From assembly GCA_017540385.1 (NCBI GenBank), contig JAFYBD010000124.1:1-10001 (forward strand): DNA of 10,001 nucleotides, in the 5' to 3' direction. Positions 7,301 to 10,001 of the stretch are shown here, piece by piece (the first letter of the stretch is position 1; every line of letters starts with the position of its first letter). The DNA comes from Lentisphaeria bacterium. Lineage in GTDB: Bacteria > Verrucomicrobiota > Lentisphaeria > Victivallales > UBA1829. The position numbers and the translations under genes are program-made. The notes beneath the pieces were generated by a model, which did no database searches, had not been told where the DNA came from, and was given only the letters and a program-made list of their open reading frames with translations.

Positions 7301-8392
7301 AATCTGAAGTTCGCGGTCCTGCGGGACAACATCCCGAGGAGCCCGGACGCCGTGAACCCGCCGGCTCCTGTGATCCCCCCGAACGTCCTGAAACAGATGA
7401 CCGACGAGGAAGCCCTGGCCGAAGCCAGGAACACCGTGCTGGCCGGCGTAAGACGGATCGAGGAGGAGTTGAAGGCTCTTCGCGCGAACGACGTCTTCAT
7501 CACGTTCGAGGCGACCATCGACAAGCCCGCGACGATCCATTTCGAGGGGAACACCGTCGAATACCAGTGCAACATCATGTTCAAGACGGACAAACCCGTG
7601 GACGCCACGATCAACGGCAAGCCGTGGAAGGACGTGAGCGTGCCCTTCGAGCTCGACTTCACGCCGGATTACTCGCACTCCTACATCAAGGAGAAGGAGG
7701 GCCGCGGCCCCGTCTTCTCGACCAAGAACTACGACGGGCAGTACGAGGTCTTCCTGAACGACTACGAGGCCGGCGAGTCGAAGTACAGATTCACGATCGG
7801 CGTCGGGCCGCACGCCCCCGAAAAACCGGCTCCCAAACCCGTTAATGCGGCACAGACCGAGATCGAGAACGCCGCATCTGCCGCAGCCGGACTCCCGCCG
7901 GGCAAATTCCCGACCATCATGAACGGCCCCATGGTCATTTCGTCCATCAAGGAGCCGACAGACGGCATGGACCACCCCGACTACACGGTGACCAAACCCG
8001 CCCCCGCCCCGGGCTTCCGGCCGGAACGGAAGATCGTCGTCAGGGGCACGGTCGCCATGAACGCCGGATTCCGTCTCCAGGGGAACCGCCTGTACTACCT
8101 GAACTACCAGTCGCACGAGAGCGGCGCGAGCGGCGTCAATCCCATCATGTACGACGGCAGGTTCGCCTCCGGCGTGACCGTGAACGGCAAGCCGTGGACC
8201 AACCTGACCCGGCCCTTCGACCTGGACGTGAGCCTGACGCCCTCGACCGGGAAATACCTCGGGCTCAAGGGCGAGCACTGCCAGTTCGATTACCAGTTCC
8301 ACCATGACCTCTTCGAGATCGGCATCAGGAACAGCAAGCGCGAACCCGCGCCGTTCGAGCTCACGCTCTGGCTGACCGACCCGGCAAGCTGA
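4331..8392 (+). CDS. Giant secreted repeat protein with eight beta-rich modules, unknown function
   Basis: This 1353-residue exported protein belongs to no family I recognise. Residues 1-29 form a Sec signal peptide (MKRNMFQTLWGVVLGFVLF..., cleavage likely at ATA/Q). The rest is eight related modules. Type A copies: about 42-139, 233-336, 356-461, 490-596, 889-1000 and 1055-1159. Longer type B copies: about 704-842 and 1232-1350. The type A core reads F.FEGNTV.Y, then NGKPW, then PFELDFTPDF, then a D-F-x-L strand and a closing beta strand. A Glu/Arg/Leu-rich predicted coiled coil (about 156-212) follows the first module, a charged helix (about 1021-1053) precedes the sixth A module, and Pro-rich linkers precede each B module. 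There is no transmembrane helix after the signal peptide, no lipobox and no catalytic motif I can name. The start is supported by AAGGAG (4319-4324), six bases upstream. It is a single-gene unit with its own promoter and terminator, divergent from the GH2 gene. A carbohydrate-binding, adhesive or envelope structural role is conceivable but unproven. Confidence 0.9.
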   Translation: MKRNMFQTLWGVVLGFVLFATAAPFAATAQTGASVAQSEEGTIKLSGVIDGRDRFIFHGDTVEFRHEAYEEPTGISINGKAWDDLKKPFELGFTPDFKRASIVEKQGRNRVELTPGTESFSLVLDDTDASIGVYHVTIDTTGKLPQSATPEGSQKAAATTALEREQQTRAELAALIESLEKSPEVSEAQLETLRQRLARSDREIESMQRQAQPRNTAASDNSGLNTVPDENGEVRINLAGNIDVSGTFVFEENLITYQHISGKYPTILSVNGIPWEDPYEPFELDFVPDFEHSEVVQRLGRNSVKFYPGKDTFSVRIDDTDSSVGWYHVGIATTIKSRPAKRTKPNAVAEPDENGELSITIDGNIRENGRFVFEGDTITYEPREDYLKKSSMIVTVNGRRWDMTKKPFSLGFTPDFEKAAIVEKQGQKTVMLIPGKDRIDLYVGSYQSLDLKCHVKIALKNQIERTNTRSAWIATSLPESTEQPDEPKELDIVLSGSFCNRDAFTFEGNTVRYRNEDGQEATDVRINYLPWLDLSKPFELDFTPDFDKASLIPRQEMPERTTMTIEAEPDKFELVLDHAIKDKPYYKFVHLAVKDQVDRRMVRSVRGSAPVQMPIVNGGFGPQPIPNFMFPGMDPNNPPKSGRPAFEESTNGAATPTSTPAATPGAFNPFAGLSRGATIDGPTDGLMHPATPVTRPVFPSHSINVAVVNVHGTVDRKAGFRLDHGSLIYQNYETDPNRAAPDDPVVLFNGKFASGVTLTDTRRKEKVWTNLSLPTGYSTSSGGGPGSPAQIVDTGRNTHLIFRGDDCDCVYFEHDGVIELIVTNKTEQPAKFEFILWNGGDKVFGDDNAQRSPFPSFTGGGRTSPSGPSLAPPPPQLAPAPPDDAPKIRDISLTVEGKLDPKDAFVFEGNTVRFRPAGDRHPDKLSVNAGMQWPVADKPFELYLAPDFSREVTVQGPAGSFTKQPTADDSFEITLGEIVSSDTVPAMFWFNLKFAVLRDNIPRSPDAVNPPAPVIPPNVLKQMTDEEALAEARNTVLAGVRRIEEELKALRANDVFITFEATIDKPATIHFEGNTVEYQCNIMFKTDKPVDATINGKPWKDVSVPFELDFTPDYSHSYIKEKEGRGPVFSTKNYDGQYEVFLNDYEAGESKYRFTIGVGPHAPEKPAPKPVNAAQTEIENAASAAAGLPPGKFPTIMNGPMVISSIKEPTDGMDHPDYTVTKPAPAPGFRPERKIVVRGTVAMNAGFRLQGNRLYYLNYQSHESGASGVNPIMYDGRFASGVTVNGKPWTNLTRPFDLDVSLTPSTGKYLGLKGEHCQFDYQFHHDLFEIGIRNSKREPAPFELTLWLTDPAS
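4454..8380 (+). repeat. Array of eight protein modules, order A-A-A-A-B-A-A-B
   Basis: Nucleotide spans: A1 4454-4747, A2 5027-5338, A3 5396-5713, A4 5798-6118, B1 6440-6856, A5 6995-7330, A6 7493-7807, B2 8024-8380. The best DNA landmark is the stretch for PFELDFTPDF (variants of TTCGAGCTCGACTTC...CCGGATTTC), seen near 4595, 5173, 5553, 5940, 7145 and 7645. A1 and A2 share DDTD(A/S)S(I/V)G.YHV. A1 and A3 share IVEKQG. A3 and A4 share an exit motif of K-x-Q-(I/V)-(E/D)-R. B1 and B2 share FASGVT, WTNL, a cysteine followed by Tyr and His-Asp, and an exit of PA(K/P)FE(F/L).LW. The copies have diverged at the protein level, so this is an old domain array and not a slippage repeat. Confidence 0.88.
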
Positions 8393-8408
8393 CACTTGCA
8401 TTGCAGCA

Positions 8409-8430
8409 GTGCGCGGCTTCGCTCGCGCAC
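8409..8430. repeat. Hairpin just after the repeat-protein gene
   Basis: GTGCGCG (8409-8415) and CGCGCAC (8424-8430) pair perfectly around an 8-nt loop, 17 nt after the stop codon. Only TTTT follows, after a 10-nt gap, so it is not a good terminator. It lies just ahead of the real terminator, as in the tandem-hairpin layout after the GH2 gene. Confidence 0.55.
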
Positions 8431-8444
8431 GCACTGGTCCTTTT

Positions 8445-8479
8445 GCCCCCGGCCCGTCGAAAGGCCGGAGGCTTTTTTT
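8445..8479 (+). terminator. Intrinsic terminator of the repeat-protein gene
   Basis: GCCCCCGGCC (8445-8454) pairs with GGCCGGAGGC (8463-8472), a 10-bp stem with one C/A mismatch and the loop CGTCGAAA. Seven T's follow at once (8473-8479). It ends the transcript before the next promoter at 8516. Confidence 0.93.
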
Positions 8480-8515
8480 GTACGGAAAAAAGGGGGCGTT
8501 TTTTGCGTTTTTCAG

Positions 8516-8544
8516 TTGAAAAATCGCGTAAACCGTGATATATT
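8516..8544 (+). promoter_or_regulatory. Promoter of the decarboxylase-type operon
   Basis: TTGAAA (8516-8521), a 17-nt spacer, and TATATT (8539-8544). T-rich sequence lies just upstream (8499-8512). The context AGTTGAAAAA is identical to that at the 4193 promoter. The expected start is near 8551, giving a leader of about 64 nt. The leader contains a weak AU-rich inverted repeat, TATTTGT/ACAAATA (8556-8562 and 8582-8588), to which I assign no function. Confidence 0.75.
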
Positions 8545-8614
8545 ATAGGATTTAGTATTTGTTCCAAAACAACCGCAAATCACAAATACCAACCCCTGAA
8601 CAGGAGAAACCTCA

Positions 8615-8881
8615 ATGAACGTAGGTAATCTGCTTCTCGACGGCCTGGAAGCCATGGCCCTCGGAATGCTGTGGGTCTACTGCTTCCTCTCCATCATGAT
8701 CGTGTGCATGAAGGTGATGTCGAAAGCGCTGGCACCCATCTCGAACTTCCTCGAACCCGCCCCGCCGACCCCGAAAAAGAAAAAAGCGTCCGGCGCAAAG
8801 AGCGGCGCGCTTTCTCCCGAAGACCGCGTGCGCGCCCTGGCCGCCATCGAAGCCGTGAAGCTCTACCGCGCCGGCAAGTGA
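8615..8881 (+). CDS. oadG: OadG-like gamma subunit of a Na+-translocating decarboxylase
   Basis: This is an 88-residue membrane protein with one transmembrane helix at about residues 12-36 (GLEAMALGMLWVYCFLSIM). A Pro/Lys-rich cytosolic linker follows (PAPPTPKKKK, about 49-58), then a short amphipathic C-terminal helix, LSPEDRVRALAAIEAVKLY. The N-terminal pattern of G-L-E-x-M-x-L-G-M before an aliphatic helix and a KxMSK exit is typical of the oxaloacetate decarboxylase gamma family, and the length fits. In known complexes this subunit holds the carboxyltransferase subunit to the membrane beta subunit. The next gene encodes such a carboxyltransferase, 56 nt downstream on the same strand, which strengthens the call. 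The start is supported by AGGAG (8602-8606), eight bases upstream. There is no histidine anywhere, so the C-terminal metal-binding histidines of some OadG proteins are absent. The delta subunit of a related decarboxylase is an alternative. Confidence 0.8.
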   Translation: MNVGNLLLDGLEAMALGMLWVYCFLSIMIVCMKVMSKALAPISNFLEPAPPTPKKKKASGAKSGALSPEDRVRALAAIEAVKLYRAGK

Positions 8882-8924
8882 TCCCGCTGAATATTAAATC
8901 GTCAAATCATATATAACACAATAA

Positions 8925-8937
8925 AAGGTAAAACCTT
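8925..8937 (+). promoter_or_regulatory. Small hairpin covering the ribosome binding site before the carboxyltransferase gene
   Basis: AAGGT (8925-8929), AAA, ACCTT (8933-8937) form a 5-bp stem that ends at the base before the ATG at 8938. AAAAGG (8923-8928) is the only Shine-Dalgarno-like sequence, so the stem would occlude it. The stem has only two GC pairs and is weak. Any translational effect is inference. Confidence 0.35.
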
Positions 8938-10001
8938 ATGAAAAAAATCAAATTCATGGACTGCTCGTTCCGCGACGGATTCCAGTCCTGCCTCGGCGCC
9001 CGTGTCAAAACCGACGACTTCCTCCCCGCTCTCGACGCGGCGGTGAAGGCCGGCATCAACTACATCGAGATCGGCGGCGGCGCACGCTTCCAGGCCCTGT
9101 ATTTCTACTGCCAGGAAGACGCGTTCGAAATGATGGACAAGTGGCGCGCCACGGTCGGTCCGGACGTGAATCTGCAGACTCTCTCCCGCGGCGTGAACGT
9201 CGTCGGCCTGTCCTCCCAGTCCACCGACATCATCCAGCTCCATGCGAAACTCTTCAAGAAGCACGGCATCACCACGATCCGCAACTTCGACGCACTGAAC
9301 GACGTCCGCAACCTCGACGTCTCCGGCCGCGCCATCGCCGCCAACGGCCTGAAGCACCAGATCACCATCACCATGATGGGCCTCGCGCCCGGGCTCAAGG
9401 AATCCTACGCCCACACCCCGAAGTTCTACGAAGACCGCCTGAAAGAGATCGTGAAGAGCGGCATCCCGTTCGACAGCCTCGCGTTCAAGGACGCCTCCGG
9501 CACCAGCACCCCGCAGACCGTGTACGACACGATCAAGGCCGCGCGCGCCATCCTGGACAAGGAATACGGCGTCGGCGCGAAGGAAATCCAGTTCCACACG
9601 CATGACACCGCCGGCATGGCCGTGGCCTGCAACTGGGCCGCCATCACCGCCGGCGCGGACGTGATCGACCTGGCCATGGCTCCGCTCTCCGGCGGCACCT
9701 GCGAGACCGACATCCTCACCATGTACCACCGCCTCCGCGGCACCGACTACACGCTCGACATCGACCCGGACAAGATCCTCAAGGTCGAAAAAGTCTTCAA
9801 GCAGTGCCTCGGCAAGTACTTCATGCCGCCCGAGTCCATGCAGGTCTCCCCCGAGATCATCTTCAGCCCGATGCCCGGCGGCGCCCTCACGGCCAACACC
9901 CAGATGATGCGCGACAACAACTGCCTCGACAAGTACGACTCCTGCATCGAAGAAATGCGCGAAGTCGTCGCCCGCGGCGGTTTCGGCACCTCCGTCACCC
10001 C
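8938..10001 (+). CDS. oadA: Carboxyltransferase subunit of oxaloacetate decarboxylase / pyruvate carboxylase B type (C-terminus outside window)
   Basis: The frame is open from the ATG at 8938 through the window end, with 354 complete codons. It encodes the TIM-barrel carboxyltransferase domain that moves CO2 between a 2-oxoacid (oxaloacetate/pyruvate) and biotin. Visible family residues: R12-D13-x-x-Q16 near the N-terminus (FRDGFQS), with D13 a metal ligand; K184 in AFKDASG, the lysine carbamylated in this family; H220 and H222 in FHTHDTAG, the other metal ligands; T254 in SGGT; and MPGG followed by an asparagine- and glutamine-containing stretch near 316-325. Departures from usual OadA include RDGFQS for RDAHQS, EIGGGARFQ for the E-x-W-GGATFD stretch, and SGGTCETD after the Thr. 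A biotin-carrier domain, if fused, would lie beyond the window. It forms an operon with oadG. The family is secure. Decarboxylase versus carboxylase or transcarboxylase is decided mainly by the oadG neighbour. Confidence 0.85.
   Translation, partial: MKKIKFMDCSFRDGFQSCLGARVKTDDFLPALDAAVKAGINYIEIGGGARFQALYFYCQEDAFEMMDKWRATVGPDVNLQTLSRGVNVVGLSSQSTDIIQLHAKLFKKHGITTIRNFDALNDVRNLDVSGRAIAANGLKHQITITMMGLAPGLKESYAHTPKFYEDRLKEIVKSGIPFDSLAFKDASGTSTPQTVYDTIKAARAILDKEYGVGAKEIQFHTHDTAGMAVACNWAAITAGADVIDLAMAPLSGGTCETDILTMYHRLRGTDYTLDIDPDKILKVEKVFKQCLGKYFMPPESMQVSPEIIFSPMPGGALTANTQMMRDNNCLDKYDSCIEEMREVVARGGFGTSVT

Noticed and set aside
4127..8418. A 16-nt near-identical sequence (GCAGCAGTGC.CGGCT) on both sides of the repeat-protein gene, at 4127-4142 and 8403-8418
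   Set aside because: It looks like a possible direct repeat flanking an inserted cassette. But one 15-of-16 match is about what chance allows among all pairs in 10 kb of GC-rich DNA, and there is no integrase or transposase nearby.
4355..8434. A 1359-residue open frame antisense to the repeat-protein gene
   Set aside because: Its translation is rich in Arg, Val, Asp, Glu and His without domain structure. It has no signal peptide and no usable ribosome site, whereas the plus-strand frame has a signal peptide, clear repeats, promoter and terminator. GC-rich third positions keep the antisense frame open.
8481..8512. A run of A's and T's around GGGGGCG resembling a second terminator
   Set aside because: The possible stem is six A-T pairs only and follows a strong terminator. 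It more likely serves as AT-rich sequence upstream of the promoter at 8516.
8882..8937. A possible extra promoter between oadG and oadA (CATATATAACA)
   Set aside because: The AT-rich stretch has a -10-like TATATA but no -35 resembling the TTGAAA used elsewhere. The 56-nt gap also fits simple co-transcription.
8902..9729. A 275-residue minus-strand frame under the carboxyltransferase gene
   Set aside because: The plus strand carries the conserved RDxxQ, FKDASG and FHTHDTAG motifs in frame. The antisense product has no recognisable feature.

Overview
The window is a GC-rich (about 60% by eye) piece of a Gram-negative-type bacterial chromosome. It carries five protein-coding genes and well-resolved promoters and terminators. 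The mix suggests a carbohydrate-degrading anaerobe, possibly of the PVC group (Lentisphaerota, Kiritimatiellota or Verrucomicrobiota): a lipobox lipoprotein, a large secreted family-2 glycoside hydrolase with extra C-terminal domains, a giant secreted repeat protein, and genes resembling a Na+-pumping oxaloacetate decarboxylase. That placement is inference from gene style. There is no rRNA or marker gene here to fix it.

Left part, minus strand. Positions 1-222 hold the N-terminal 74 codons of a small unknown lipoprotein with its own promoter. Positions 502-3981 encode a 1159-residue exported GH2 enzyme with both catalytic glutamates recognisable. It also has a Gly/Gln/Arg-rich linker and an unusual C-terminal region with a PA14-like and an amidotransferase-like segment. 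A clear intrinsic terminator closes the gene at about 404-446.

Middle. A 349-bp divergent intergenic region (3982-4330) carries back-to-back promoters for the GH2 gene and for a 1353-residue secreted protein (4331-8392). I recognise no known family in that protein. It is built almost entirely from eight copies of one beta-rich module, six short (type A) and two long (type B), in the order A-A-A-A-B-A-A-B. Pro-rich and helical linkers join them, and an intrinsic terminator follows at 8445-8479. It is the most novel-looking object in the window.

Right part, plus strand. A promoter at 8516-8544 drives a small one-helix membrane protein of the OadG type (8615-8881). After 56 nt comes the carboxyltransferase subunit of an oxaloacetate decarboxylase or pyruvate carboxylase-B type enzyme (8938 to beyond the window end). 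Together they suggest a biotin-dependent, Na+-translocating decarboxylase complex. Its biotin-carrier and membrane beta subunits would be encoded elsewhere, probably just downstream.

All four transcription units whose promoters are visible use nearly the same signal, TTGAAA or TTGATT, then 16-17 nt, then TATATT. This supports the unit boundaries proposed here. I saw no mobile element, CRISPR array, tRNA or rRNA, and nothing that forms a complete defence or otherwise new multi-gene system.
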